A stretch of 33,943 nucleotides of DNA, from the NCBI GenBank assembly GCA_022791995.1, contig JAAWAD010000002.1, positions 1 to 33,943 on the forward strand, read 5' to 3'. The notes beneath the pieces are model-generated. The model had not been told where the DNA came from and did not search any database. It saw only the letters and a program-made list of their open reading frames with translations. The DNA comes from Lawsonibacter sp. (GTDB lineage: Bacteria > Bacillota > Clostridia > Oscillospirales > Oscillospiraceae). Each line of letters starts with the position of its first letter. Position 1 is the first letter of the stretch. Of the stretch, positions 1 through 7,313 are shown piece by piece. Position numbers and translations under genes: made by a program.

Positions 1-495
1 GGTATCGGCCACGGTGCCGATGGTGATGAAGCACTTGGAGCCGTTGAGGACGTAGTGGTCGCCCTCCAGCACGGCGGAGGTCTGCTGGCCGGAGGCGTCG
101 GTGCCGGCGTTGGGCTCGGTCAGGCCGAAGGCGCCTACCTTTTTGCCGGAGAGCAGGTCGGGCAGGTATTTCTTCTTCTGCTCCTCGGTGCCGTGCTCAA
201 AGATGGGGGCGCAGCACAGACTGGTGTGGGCCGACACGATGACGGCGGTGGTGCCGCACACCTTGGCCAGCTCCTCCACGCACATGGCATAGGACAGCAC
301 GTCGCCGCCAGCGCCGCCGTACTCCTTGGGGAAGTAGATGCCCATCATGCCCAGCTTGGCCATCTTCTCCACGGTCTCCATGGGGAAGCGCTCCTCCTCG
401 TCGATCTCCTCGGCCAGGGGCTTGACCTCGGTCTCGGCGAACTCGCGGTACATCTTGCGGACCATCTCTTGTTCCTTGGTCAGATGAAAATCCAT
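1..495 (-). CDS. bcd: butyryl-CoA / short-chain acyl-CoA dehydrogenase, N-terminal 165 residues (cut by window edge)
   Basis: The minus-strand frame starts at ATG 495-493 and stays open to base 1. An AGGAGG site at 502-507 sets the start. The protein begins MDFHLTKEQEMVRKMYREFA and continues with the acyl-CoA dehydrogenase N-terminal helical domain (PMETVEKMAKLGMMGIYFPK, EYGGAGGD, SYAMCVEELA). It then enters the middle beta domain, with the family motif GAFGLTEPNAGTDASG near residues 127-142 that contacts flavin and substrate. Family role: FAD-dependent oxidoreduction of the acyl-CoA alpha-beta bond; in butyrate producers it reduces crotonyl-CoA with electron-transferring flavoprotein. Butyryl-CoA specificity is inferred from hbd lying just upstream on the same strand. 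The active-site glutamate and C-terminal domain are outside the window, so etfBA linkage cannot be seen. A promoter at 699-727 and a Rex-like operator at 591-608 precede it. Confidence 0.88.
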   Translation of the reverse strand, partial: MDFHLTKEQEMVRKMYREFAETEVKPLAEEIDEEERFPMETVEKMAKLGMMGIYFPKEYGGAGGDVLSYAMCVEELAKVCGTTAVIVSAHTSLCCAPIFEHGTEEQKKKYLPDLLSGKKVGAFGLTEPNAGTDASGQQTSAVLEGDHYVLNGSKCFITIGTVADT

Positions 496-590
496 TTTAC
501 AGTCCTCCTAGTTCATATTACTTGGATGCGCGGAAGTCTGCCGCAGGTCCCCCGGCAGAGGGGCGGGCGGCAGGGCGGGGGCGGCCCTCT

Positions 591-608
591 TTGTTAGATT
601 TTTAACAA
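591..608 (-). promoter_or_regulatory. Rex (redox-sensing repressor) operator candidate in the bcd leader
   Basis: TTGTTAGATTTTTAACAA matches the clostridial Rex consensus TTGTTAANNNNTTAACAA at 13 of 14 defined positions. It lies inside a longer perfect repeat CTTTGTTA / TAACAAAG. It is about 85-100 bp downstream of the predicted bcd transcription start and about 95 bp upstream of the ATG, so a bound repressor would act as a roadblock unless another promoter exists closer by. Known in clostridia: Rex senses NADH/NAD+ and represses crotonyl-CoA-to-butyryl-CoA genes. The rex gene itself is not in the window. Confidence 0.6.
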
Positions 609-698
609 AGAAAGCCCGTGAAAGGCGCGCTGTGAAGCCTTGATACCACAGCCGCGCCCCTTTGCTCCCACGGGGCAGGGAGCAAAATTTCTGTTCAA

Positions 699-727
699 AT
701 TATACCGGGTTTCCTCGCCGGGTGCAA
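699..727 (-). promoter_or_regulatory. sigma-A promoter for bcd
   Basis: On the minus strand TTGCAC (722-727), a 17-bp spacer and a perfect TATAAT (699-704). The expected start is near 692, giving a leader of about 200 nt that contains the Rex-like repeat. Confidence 0.6.
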
Positions 728-900
728 GGGGGACAGTCCTGGCAAATTATACAGTTTTTTCAAGCTCTTTTTGTACAAAAGAGCAAAACATGCGGATGTT
801 GACCCGGAGTATGCAAATCTTGCCGGAATGCGGAGGAAGTTGGGAAAATGTTCTTCTTTTCCTTGTCTGTCAAGTCCCTTGACGGCGTATCATGAAGAGG

Positions 901-934
901 AAAAAGCGCGCCGCCAGGTTCCCCCCGGCGGCGC
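901..934 (-). terminator. rho-independent terminator of hbd
   Basis: On the minus strand an 8-bp GC stem (GCGCCGCC at 927-934 pairing with GGCGGCGC at 908-915) is followed by a T run at 901-905. It lies 17 bp past the hbd stop, so bcd needs its own promoter or read-through. Confidence 0.75.
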
Positions 935-951
935 ATTCTGCCTGCGGCAGT

Positions 952-1791
952 TTATTTCTGGGTGTAATCGTAGAAGCCCTTGCCGGTCTTGCGGCCCAGC
1001 AGGCCGCCCCGGACCATCTTCCGCAGCAGCAGGGAGGCGCGGTACTTGGAGTCGCCTGTCTCGTTGTACAGGGTGTCCATGATGGCAAGGCAGACGTCCA
1101 GGCCCACCAGATCGCCCAGGGCCAGAGGACCCATCGGGTGATTGGCCCCCAGCTTCATGGCGGTGTCGATGCCCTCGGCAGAGGCAACCCCTGTGTACAG
1201 CAGATCCGCTGCCTCGTTAATCATGGGAATGAGAATCTTGTTGACCACAAAGCCGGGCGCCTCGGCAACCTCCACCGGCTCCTTGCCGATCTCCTTGGAC
1301 AGGTTCCACACGAAATCAAAGGTCCCCTGGTCCGTGTTGGCCCCGCGGATGATCTCCACCAGCTTCATGTTGGGCACGGGGTTGAAGAAGTGCATCCCAA
1401 TCACCGGGTGCTTCAGCCCCAGCGCCATCTCGGTGATGGACAGAGAGGAGGTGTTGGAGGCGAAGATTGTCCCCTCCTTGCACATCTCGTCCAGCTCGCC
1501 CAGAAGAGCCTTCTTCGTGACCATGTCTTCTTTCACGCACTCGATAATCAGATCGGCGTCAGCGGCGGCGGACTTCTCCTCCACCAGCACATGGGCCATC
1601 AGCTCGTCCTTTGCCGCCTGGTCCATCTTGCCCTTATCCACCCGCTTTTGCAGGGACTTGGACAGGTTGTCCTTGTGCCGCTGGGCGGACGCCACGCTGC
1701 TGGCGTACATCAGGGCGGTGTGGCCCTTGGCTGCGAAGACCTGGGCGATGCCGCTGCCCATGGTGCCGGCGCCGAAAATTGCAACTTTCAT
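952..1791 (-). CDS. hbd: 3-hydroxybutyryl-CoA dehydrogenase
   Basis: 279 aa, the usual length for a clostridial Hbd. The start [14 protein letters not shown] is chosen because AGGAGG sits 9 nt upstream (1801-1806) and the dinucleotide-binding glycine motif GAGTMGSG begins at residue 7; the reading frame extends 45 codons further upstream but without family similarity. Visible signatures are IIECVKEDM, the substrate-contacting [10 protein letters not shown], the catalytic-His segment [17 protein letters not shown] near residue 130, and [15 protein letters not shown] opening the C-terminal dimerisation domain, which ends [12 protein letters not shown]. Role: NAD(P)H-dependent reduction of acetoacetyl-CoA to 3-hydroxybutyryl-CoA in the cytoplasmic butyrate pathway. 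bcd follows on the same strand. The gene has its own promoter (1876-1904) and terminator (901-934). Confidence 0.95.
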   Translation of the reverse strand: MKVAIFGAGTMGSGIAQVFAAKGHTALMYASSVASAQRHKDNLSKSLQKRVDKGKMDQAAKDELMAHVLVEEKSAAADADLIIECVKEDMVTKKALLGELDEMCKEGTIFASNTSSLSITEMALGLKHPVIGMHFFNPVPNMKLVEIIRGANTDQGTFDFVWNLSKEIGKEPVEVAEAPGFVVNKILIPMINEAADLLYTGVASAEGIDTAMKLGANHPMGPLALGDLVGLDVCLAIMDTLYNETGDSKYRASLLLRKMVRGGLLGRKTGKGFYDYTQK

Positions 1792-1842
1792 CGTTGTGTT
1801 CCTCCTAATATTTTGGTTTCTGCCGGACTCGCCGGCGGGACT

Positions 1843-1860
1843 GACCGGGCCTTCCCGGTC
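1843..1860 (-). other. hairpin in the hbd 5' leader
   Basis: A perfect 7-bp inverted repeat (GACCGGG / CCCGGTC) with a 4-nt loop lies between the predicted start of transcription and the hbd ribosome site. There is no T run, so it is not a terminator. It may affect mRNA stability; its role is unknown. Confidence 0.4.
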
Positions 1861-1875
1861 CCGCTCTTGCTCCAC

Positions 1876-1904
1876 AGTATACCTGTTTTTCAGAAAAAAG
1901 GCAA
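1876..1904 (-). promoter_or_regulatory. sigma-A promoter for hbd
   Basis: On the minus strand TTGCCT (1899-1904), 17 bp, TATACT (1876-1881). It points into hbd, with an expected start near 1869. No Rex-like repeat was found next to it. Confidence 0.65.
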
Positions 1905-1938
1905 GAGGGAGTCCGCGATTTTTCACCGCGGTTTTCCG

Positions 1939-3204
1939 TCAGGAGAAAAAGCCGTATCCGGTCTCCAGGCTGTGCAGGCCCCAGCAGCCCAGGGTGTCCG
2001 CGGCGCTCTCCAGCGTATTGCGCCGGGACCACCAGGTCCAGAATTCATAGGCGCCGTACAGCTCGGTCCCCGGGGCGTGGCCCGTGGCCTCTGGGGCGTA
2101 GAGGATAAACTGGGCCCCGGGCTCCAGGGCGGAGCCGTCCGCCCCGTCCAGGCCGTAGGGCTCGCTGGCGATATAGCGGACCCCCTCTTTCACCCACTCC
2201 TCCCCCACGGGATGGCCGGTGGTGAGGACCAGCTCCTCCAGGGCCAGGGACCAGGAGGCGGGGGTGAGCTGGACGGCGGGGCCGAAGGAGCCATGGAAGA
2301 GGCAGAGATACGTGGTGCCGCCGGGGTAGTCCTCCCCGGCGACGCCCATGTCGGCGTCGGTAAAGCTGCCGGTGAAGGCGCCGTCCGGGTCCAGATGAAT
2401 CCAGGTGGACCAGGCCCCCACCCCGCTGGCAAAGTACAGGTCCAGGGGCTTCTCTATGGGCAGGGGCCCCGGCTCTCCGGGCTGGGCCGGCGGATAGGCC
2501 CGGGTCATGGTCTCCTGAAACGCCTCCAGATTCTCCAGCAGGGATTTCTCCGGGGCCCGGACGAAAACCTCTGGAAAGCTGTTCAGAAAGTCCAGGTCCT
2601 CCGTCAGGCCGGTCTGCGCCGCCAGCGCCCCGTCCCGCTCGTCCAGGCGCACGCTGTGGGCCAGCAGCCCGTTGATCTCCCCGGCAAAGGCGGCGATGGC
2701 TTCCGGGTCAAAGCCCCGGTGGAAGGGGGCGCCAAAGCTGAGGTCAAAGGAGACCTCTCCCCACTGCCCCGTCTCCTCGGGGAACAGATCGTCCGGCTCC
2801 CCGGAAAAGCGGCCGATGTGGTAGCTGTACAGAAAGTACCCCGGGTACTCGTTTTCCACACGGTAGTGCAGGATGTAGTCCTCTCCGTCCAGGGTACACA
2901 GATAGACCCCCGGGCTCTCCCGGTTGACCAGCACTCCGTTTTCAAAGAACTGCACCTCTGTGTCCCCCCAGGCGGTGCCCACCAGACGCACCTCCTCGGC
3001 AATGCCGTTGCCGTTCAGGTCCGGGGCGGGTACCGGACCCTGGGCCGGGGCGGCGGGAACATCAGGCCCGGCCTGGGAGACGCTGGCGCTCTGGGAGGAG
3101 GGGGCGGGCGGAGCCGCCTCCGGCGGCGCGGCCTGGCAGGCTGTCAGGGTAAGCAGACAGGCGGTACACAGCAGCGTCAGAAGCTGCCTGACATTTGGAT
3201 TCAT
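1939..3204 (-). CDS. putative lipoprotein of unknown function
   Basis: 421 aa. It begins MNPNVRQLLTLLCTACLL and has a lipobox LTAC with the lipidated Cys near residue 24, so it is probably anchored outside the membrane. A low-complexity Ala/Pro/Ser linker follows, then DLNGNGIAEEVRLV, which resembles the Asp-rich DxNGNG calcium-loop style of FG-GAP/VCBS repeats. The rest is a soluble, aromatic-rich region (YPGYFLYSYHIGRF, GAWSTWIHLDPDGAFTGSF, YGAYEFWTWW) that I cannot assign to a family. The start codon overlaps the stop of the upstream sigma-54-like gene by 4 nt (ATGA), so the pair is probably co-transcribed and translationally coupled. The overlap decides the start; the open frame extends 90 codons upstream but as an antisense-quality low-complexity stretch. 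Confidence 0.75.
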   Translation of the reverse strand: MNPNVRQLLTLLCTACLLTLTACQAAPPEAAPPAPSSQSASVSQAGPDVPAAPAQGPVPAPDLNGNGIAEEVRLVGTAWGDTEVQFFENGVLVNRESPGVYLCTLDGEDYILHYRVENEYPGYFLYSYHIGRFSGEPDDLFPEETGQWGEVSFDLSFGAPFHRGFDPEAIAAFAGEINGLLAHSVRLDERDGALAAQTGLTEDLDFLNSFPEVFVRAPEKSLLENLEAFQETMTRAYPPAQPGEPGPLPIEKPLDLYFASGVGAWSTWIHLDPDGAFTGSFTDADMGVAGEDYPGGTTYLCLFHGSFGPAVQLTPASWSLALEELVLTTGHPVGEEWVKEGVRYIASEPYGLDGADGSALEPGAQFILYAPEATGHAPGTELYGAYEFWTWWSRRNTLESAADTLGCWGLHSLETGYGFFS

Positions 3205-4334
3205 AGGCCGCCTCCCTGGATGCTGTGTCCTTGCTGGTATGCGGGGGCCTCCTGGACAAAGTATTCCAGGGGGAACACCCCCCAGCTGCACTGGAGGTGC
3301 TTCTCCCGCAGGACCCGGCGGGTGTCCTCCGGGGACAGTTCCAGCGTCTGGGCCAGCTCCTCCAGAGGCAGCGGGGCCAGAGCCTGGGGCCCCTGGCGGA
3401 AAAAGGCGTCCTGCTGCCCGACGATGGCCTGGGCGCATCGCAGCAGGGCGCTCTCCCGCTGGCTCACCGCCCACAGCACCTCCTCCGCCTGGCGCAGCTT
3501 GGGGGTCAGGTACTCCGTCACCTCCGGGTCGGACTGCTGGACCATCAGGCGCTGGTAGTAGGGGTCGATGCGGAAGGGGGGACGCTCCCGGCCCCGGCCC
3601 CCCACCAGCAGCTGGCCCGCCTCCTCGGTGACAAAGACGTCAGGCAGAAGGTAGGGGACGTGGCCCGGGGTCTGAAAGACCGCCCCCGGCCGGGGTTCCA
3701 GCTGACGGATGAGGGCATGGGCCTGCTGAACCATGGACAGAGGGACGGAGAGGGCGTCCGCAATGGCCTGGAGCTCGTTCCGGGCCAGGGCCTCCAGGTG
3801 GTCCCGGACGATGGCCAGGGCGGGGCCCTCCTCGTGGATGCGCCGCAGCTGAAGCTCCAGACACTGGGCCAGATCGGCCGCCCCCACCCCCGCCGGCTCC
3901 AGGGAGCGCAGAAGCGCCAGGGCCCGCTCCAGCCGGGGCAGCGGCAGACCGGACTGCCGGGACAGCTCCTCCAGGTCCAGGCGAAAATACCCGTTCTCGT
4001 CCAGACAGGCCGCCAGGTAGAGGACCGGATGGCTCTCCTCCTCTTCCAGGTCCAGCCGGTCCAGCTGCCGGGCCAGAAAGCGGTACAGCGTCTCCTCCAG
4101 ACCGCCCGCCCCTCCGACCCAGACCCGGGGGTCCAGATCCTCCTCCCAGACCTGGTGAAGATACCGGTTCTGGTGGTCGTTGTCCTCCAGCCACCGCAGA
4201 CGGTGCAGCAGCTCCTCCTCCTGGGAGCTGTCCGGCTCCGGCCCGGCGTACTCCAGCTCGACCAGGGGGTTCTCCTGGGCCAGCTCCCGGAGATAGGCCT
4301 CCAGCTCCGGCGTGCTCATTTGCAGCAGCTCCAT
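3201..4334 (-). CDS. sigma-54 (RpoN)-like protein lacking the RpoN box
   Basis: 377 aa, against about 430-480 for RpoN. The N-terminus MELLQMSTPELEAYLRELAQ matches the second half of the activator-interacting region I but lacks its usual first ~15-20 residues. The core-binding domain is well kept: LAACLDENGYF, SLEPAGVGAADLAQCLELQL, IRQLEPRPGAVF, VPYLLPDVFV, AIVGQQDAFFRQG. In the helix-turn-helix the normal HESTVSR segment is replaced by SPEDTRR. The protein then ends soon after GVFPLEYF, before the region carrying the ARRTVAKYR box that reads the -24 element. No RpoN-box coding is seen in another frame before the next gene. The start is set by GGAGG about 10 nt upstream of ATG 4334 and by a promoter whose start site lies only ~30 nt upstream. 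A GTG at 4358 is an alternative start. It may bind RNA polymerase core without normal promoter recognition, or be decaying. Confidence 0.8.
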   Translation of the reverse strand: MELLQMSTPELEAYLRELAQENPLVELEYAGPEPDSSQEEELLHRLRWLEDNDHQNRYLHQVWEEDLDPRVWVGGAGGLEETLYRFLARQLDRLDLEEEESHPVLYLAACLDENGYFRLDLEELSRQSGLPLPRLERALALLRSLEPAGVGAADLAQCLELQLRRIHEEGPALAIVRDHLEALARNELQAIADALSVPLSMVQQAHALIRQLEPRPGAVFQTPGHVPYLLPDVFVTEEAGQLLVGGRGRERPPFRIDPYYQRLMVQQSDPEVTEYLTPKLRQAEEVLWAVSQRESALLRCAQAIVGQQDAFFRQGPQALAPLPLEELAQTLELSPEDTRRVLREKHLQCSWGVFPLEYFVQEAPAYQQGHSIQGGGL

Positions 4335-4371
4335 GGCGCGTACTCCCTCCGCTTCCACAAAAATTTCCGAT

Positions 4372-4400
4372 AGTATAGCACAAAAGGGTTTTTTTGTCTA
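4372..4400 (-). promoter_or_regulatory. sigma-A promoter for the sigma-54-like gene
   Basis: On the minus strand TAGACA (4395-4400), 17 bp, TATACT (4372-4377). The predicted start near 4365 leaves a leader of about 30 nt, which rules out a much longer N-terminus for the protein. Confidence 0.6.
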
Positions 4401-4410
4401 TTCCAAAGGG

Positions 4411-4444
4411 AAAAAAGCTCCCCGGAAATTTTCCTCCGGGGAGC
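4411..4444 (-). terminator. rho-independent terminator of fhs
   Basis: On the minus strand a 9-bp stem (GCTCCCCGG / CCGGGGAGC) with a 10-nt loop is followed by six T residues at 4411-4416. It is 14 bp past the fhs stop and directly upstream of the next promoter. Confidence 0.85.
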
Positions 4445-4458
4445 CTGAAGGGGCCGGC

Positions 4459-6132
4459 TTAGAACAGACCGGTGATTTTTCCCGTCTCGTCCACGTCAAT
4501 CTTCTCGGCGGCGGGGACCTTGGGCAGGCCGGGCATGGTCATGATGTCCCCCGTGAGGGCCACCAGGAAGCCCGCCCCGGCGCAGACCTTCAGATTCCGC
4601 ACCGTGACCGTGAAGCCCCTGGGGGCCCCCAGCAGGGCCGGGTCGTCGGAAAAGCTGTACTGGGTCTTTGCCATACAGATGGGCAGCGAACCAAAGCCCA
4701 GCTCGGTGAGCTGCTGGGCCTGCTTTTTGGCGTTGGGGGTGAGGACCACGCCGTCCCCCCGGTAGATCTTCTGGACGATGTCCGTCAGCTTCTGCTCAAT
4801 AGAGTCCTCGGTGTGATAAGAGAAGCGGAAATTCCCCTGGGTATCGCACAGGCGGACGACCTCCTCCGCCAGGGCCAGTCCACCCTCGCCCCCCTTGGCC
4901 CACACCTGGGACAGCGCCACATGGACCCCCAGCTCCCGGCACTTGGCCTCCACCAGCTCCAGCTCGGCCCGGGTGTCGGTGGGGAAGGCGTTGATGGCCA
5001 CCACGCAGGGCAGGCCGAACACGTTTTTGATGTTGTCCACGTGCTGAAGCAGGTTGGGCAGACCCTGCTCCAGGGCCTCCAGGTTCTCCTGGTTCAGCTC
5101 GCCCTTGGCCGCTCCCCCGTGGTGCTTCAAGGCCCGGACCGTGGCTACAACCACCACCGCGTCGGGGGTCAGGCCGGCCATGCGGCACTTGATATCCAGG
5201 AATTTCTCCGCCCCCAGGTCGGCGCCGAAGCCCGCCTCGGTGATGGTGTAGTCCCCCAGGGCCAGGGCCATTCGGGTGGCGGTGACCGAGTTGCAGCCGT
5301 GGGCGATGTTGGCAAAGGGGCCGCCGTGGACGAAGGCGGGGGTCCCCTCCAGCGTCTGGACCAGGTTGGGCTTGAGCGCGTCCTTCAGCAGGGCGGCCAT
5401 AGCCCCCTCTGCCTTCAGGTCGTGGGCGGTGACGGGTTGGCCCTGGAAGGTGTAGGCCACGATAATCCGGCCCAGGCGGCGCTTCAGGTCCGGGATGTCG
5501 CTGGACAGGCACAGCACAGCCATAATCTCGCTGGCAACCGTGATGTCAAAGCCGTCCTCCCGGGGGACCCCCTGCATCTTGCCCCCCAGACCGTCGATGA
5601 TGTGGCGCAGCTGCCGGTCGTTCATGTCCACACAGCGCTTCCAGGTGATCTGCTTGACGTCAATGCCCAGGGCATTGCCCTGCTGGATGTGGTTGTCCAG
5701 CATGGCGGCCAGCAGGTTGTTGGCCGCGCCGATGGCGTGGAAATCCCCGGTGAAATGGAGGTTGATGTCCTCCATGGGCACCACCTGGGCATAGCCGCCC
5801 CCGGCCGCTCCGCCCTTGACCCCGAACACCGGGCCCAGCGAGGGCTCCCGCAGGGCGACCAGCGCGTTCTTTCCCAGCCGGCGCAGGCCGTCCGCCAGAC
5901 CCACGGTGGTGGTGGTCTTCCCCTCGCCGGCGGGGGTGGGGGTGATGGCGGTGACCAGAATCAGCTTGCCCTGGGGGTGCTTGCTCTCCCGCAGCAGGGC
6001 GTAATCGACTTTGGCCTTGTAGTTTCCGTACTGCTCCAGATAGGCGCCGTCTATGCCGGCCGCGGCCGCAATCTCGGTGATGTGCCGGGGGGTGTGGGCC
6101 TGCGCGATCTCAATATCCGACTTGTAGTCCAT
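4459..6132 (-). CDS. fhs: formate--tetrahydrofolate ligase
   Basis: 557 aa, the normal length for Fhs (10-formyl-THF synthetase). The N-terminus [11 protein letters not shown] is followed by the ATP P-loop [12 protein letters not shown] at residues 64-75. Other family blocks are [71 protein letters not shown] and LCVAING-type [14 protein letters not shown]. The start is fixed by AAGGAGG about 8 nt upstream. Reaction: formate + THF + ATP to 10-formyl-THF, ADP and phosphate, in the cytoplasm; it feeds one-carbon units to purines or, in acetogens, to the methyl branch. It is divergent from a formate-channel gene and near folT, folC and fchA, which supports a formate/folate role. It ends at a strong terminator. 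Confidence 0.97.
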   Translation of the reverse strand: MDYKSDIEIAQAHTPRHITEIAAAAGIDGAYLEQYGNYKAKVDYALLRESKHPQGKLILVTAITPTPAGEGKTTTTVGLADGLRRLGKNALVALREPSLGPVFGVKGGAAGGGYAQVVPMEDINLHFTGDFHAIGAANNLLAAMLDNHIQQGNALGIDVKQITWKRCVDMNDRQLRHIIDGLGGKMQGVPREDGFDITVASEIMAVLCLSSDIPDLKRRLGRIIVAYTFQGQPVTAHDLKAEGAMAALLKDALKPNLVQTLEGTPAFVHGGPFANIAHGCNSVTATRMALALGDYTITEAGFGADLGAEKFLDIKCRMAGLTPDAVVVVATVRALKHHGGAAKGELNQENLEALEQGLPNLLQHVDNIKNVFGLPCVVAINAFPTDTRAELELVEAKCRELGVHVALSQVWAKGGEGGLALAEEVVRLCDTQGNFRFSYHTEDSIEQKLTDIVQKIYRGDGVVLTPNAKKQAQQLTELGFGSLPICMAKTQYSFSDDPALLGAPRGFTVTVRNLKVCAGAGFLVALTGDIMTMPGLPKVPAAEKIDVDETGKITGLF

Positions 6133-6187
6133 GTGTCAGCCTCCTTTAAGTTACACGTAAGTGTGTGTTCGCCCCGTTTGCCCCCCT

Positions 6188-6216
6188 ATTGTACCGCAAA
6201 TTTCTCCGTTCGTACA
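6188..6216 (-). promoter_or_regulatory. possible promoter for fhs
   Basis: On the minus strand TACAAT (6188-6193) has a weak -35 TGTACG (6211-6216) at 17 bp. The -10 is good and the -35 matches at only three positions. Confidence 0.4.
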
Positions 6217-6267
6217 GCCTTTTCCCGTTCTTTTTCAGCAGAGGGGGGCGGACAGGCCGGAAAACCC

Positions 6268-6296
6268 TTGCAAAAGCGGCCTTTCCGTGGTATATT
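6268..6296 (+). promoter_or_regulatory. sigma-A promoter for the formate/nitrite channel gene
   Basis: TTGCAA (6268-6273), 17 bp, TATATT (6291-6296), with an expected start near 6303, about 40 nt before the ATG. It is divergent from fhs. Confidence 0.6.
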
Positions 6297-6343
6297 GCAG
6301 AGACGACGCCGGAATACGCAGGAATGTGGAAGGATGTGGTTGG

Positions 6344-7219
6344 ATGGAGCAATTTCTCTCCCCTGCCCAGATTGCGGCCAGGTACGCCGACGCGGGCAAG
6401 GCAAAGGCGGAGCGTCCGGCTGCGCTTCTGGCGGTGCTGGGGGTGTTGGCCGGGGCCCTGATTGCCCTGGGCTGCGCCGCTACCAACACTGCCGCCTATG
6501 GTGTGGAGGAGGTGTGGACCGCCCGGATGATCTGCGGCCTGCTGTTCCCCTTCGGCCTGGGCATGGTCATCGTGATGGGGGCCGAGCTGTTCACCGGCAA
6601 CTGTCTGATGGTGATCTCGCTGCTGGACGGGAGGTGTACCCTGGGCGCCCTGCTGCGCAGCTGGGCCATTGTCTATCTGGCGAACTTCGCTGGGGCCCTG
6701 GCCGTGGCCGCCGGCTGCGCCTGGTTCGGCCAGCTGAACTACTCCGGCGGGGCCCTGGCCCTGTACACCATGCGCCTGGCGGCGGGCAAGTGCGCCATCC
6801 CCTTCCAGAACGGGGTTGTGCTGGGCATCCTGTGCAACCTGCTGGTGTGCCAGGGGGTGCTGATGGCTATGTCCGCCCGGGACACCGCCGGACGGCTGAT
6901 GGGGGCCTTCCTGCCGGTGTGCTACTTCGTCCTGTGCGGCTTTGAGCACTGCGTGGCCAACATGTACTACATCGCCGCCGGCCTGATGGCCAGAATGGTC
7001 CCCGCCTATGCTCAGCTGGCCGCCCAGAACGGCCTGGACCTGTCGGGGCTGACCCTGTCCGGTTTCCTGCTGGGCAACCTGCTCCCCGTCACCCTGGGAA
7101 ACCTTCTGGGCGGGGCCGGGCTGGGCTGGCTGATGTGGTTCTGCTACCTGAAAAAACGCGGGCCGGCCTCCGGCGAAGGAGTGGGACAGGAAAGGCCAGA
7201 AATTCCCAGGCAAACCTGA
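6344..7219 (+). CDS. formate/nitrite transporter (FocA/FNT family)
   Basis: 291 aa, typical for a six-helix FNT pentamer subunit. It starts MEQFLSPAQIAARYADAG; the frame is open further upstream, but the promoter at 6268-6296 and GGAAGG at 6328-6333 favour ATG 6344. FNT signatures are the first helix AGALIALGCAATNTA, the broken-helix motif AELFTGNCL, and GFEHCVANMYYI, which carries the conserved pore histidine. The C-terminus is short and charged. Family role: formate (or nitrite/hydrosulfide) exchange through the cytoplasmic membrane. Because fhs is divergently transcribed from the same intergenic region, formate is the most likely substrate; this is inference. Confidence 0.92.
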   Translation: MEQFLSPAQIAARYADAGKAKAERPAALLAVLGVLAGALIALGCAATNTAAYGVEEVWTARMICGLLFPFGLGMVIVMGAELFTGNCLMVISLLDGRCTLGALLRSWAIVYLANFAGALAVAAGCAWFGQLNYSGGALALYTMRLAAGKCAIPFQNGVVLGILCNLLVCQGVLMAMSARDTAGRLMGAFLPVCYFVLCGFEHCVANMYYIAAGLMARMVPAYAQLAAQNGLDLSGLTLSGFLLGNLLPVTLGNLLGGAGLGWLMWFCYLKKRGPASGEGVGQERPEIPRQT

Positions 7220-7275
7220 ACAGCTTCTTTACTTGCAAAATCTCTTTTCGGGTATTATGTTGTTGTATAGAATGC

Positions 7276-7294
7276 TTCCGCCCTTCGGGCGGAA
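7276..7294 (+). other. UUCG-capped hairpin in the ATP synthase operon leader
   Basis: TTCCGCCC-TTC-GGGCGGAA is a perfect 8-bp stem closing as a cUUCGg tetraloop, 19 nt before the atpB ATG. It is not followed by T residues, so it is more likely a stability or initiation element. Upstream, TTGCAA (7233-7238), TATTAT (7253-7258) and TATAGA (7266-7271) are promoter-like, but no pair has good spacing. Confidence 0.45.
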
Positions 7295-7313
7295 TGGGAA
7301 GTGTGTGTATGAG

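Larger units (their letters stand above)
496..951. other. 456-bp intergenic region between hbd and bcd
   Basis: No credible gene is seen here on either strand. The region holds the hbd terminator (901-934), a sigma-A promoter for bcd (699-727), a Rex-like inverted repeat (591-608) and the bcd ribosome site. The string CAAATTATA occurs twice (697-704 region and 744-751). The upstream copy also gives a minus-strand TATAAT but has no good -35 at 16-18 bp; the only nearby TTGTAC is 21 bp away. It could be a second, weaker promoter or an alternative binding site. Confidence 0.7.

Noticed and set aside
746-774. Second bcd promoter at the upstream TATAAT (746-751)
   Set aside because: The only -35-like hexamer (TTGTAC) is 21 bp away; it is mentioned only in the intergenic entry.
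892-3558. 888-codon open frame on the plus strand
   Set aside because: It lies antisense to hbd, the lipoprotein and the sigma-54-like gene, is low-complexity, and has no ribosome site or family motif; long antisense frames are expected in GC-rich DNA.
4312-6945. 877-codon open frame on the plus strand
   Set aside because: It is antisense to fhs and out of frame with the channel gene; composition is Gly/Gln/His-rich shadow sequence.
7233-7271. Sigma-A promoter directly before atpB
   Set aside because: TTGCAA and TATTAT are only 14 bp apart, and TATAGA has no -35 at 16-18 bp; the promoter is left unassigned.
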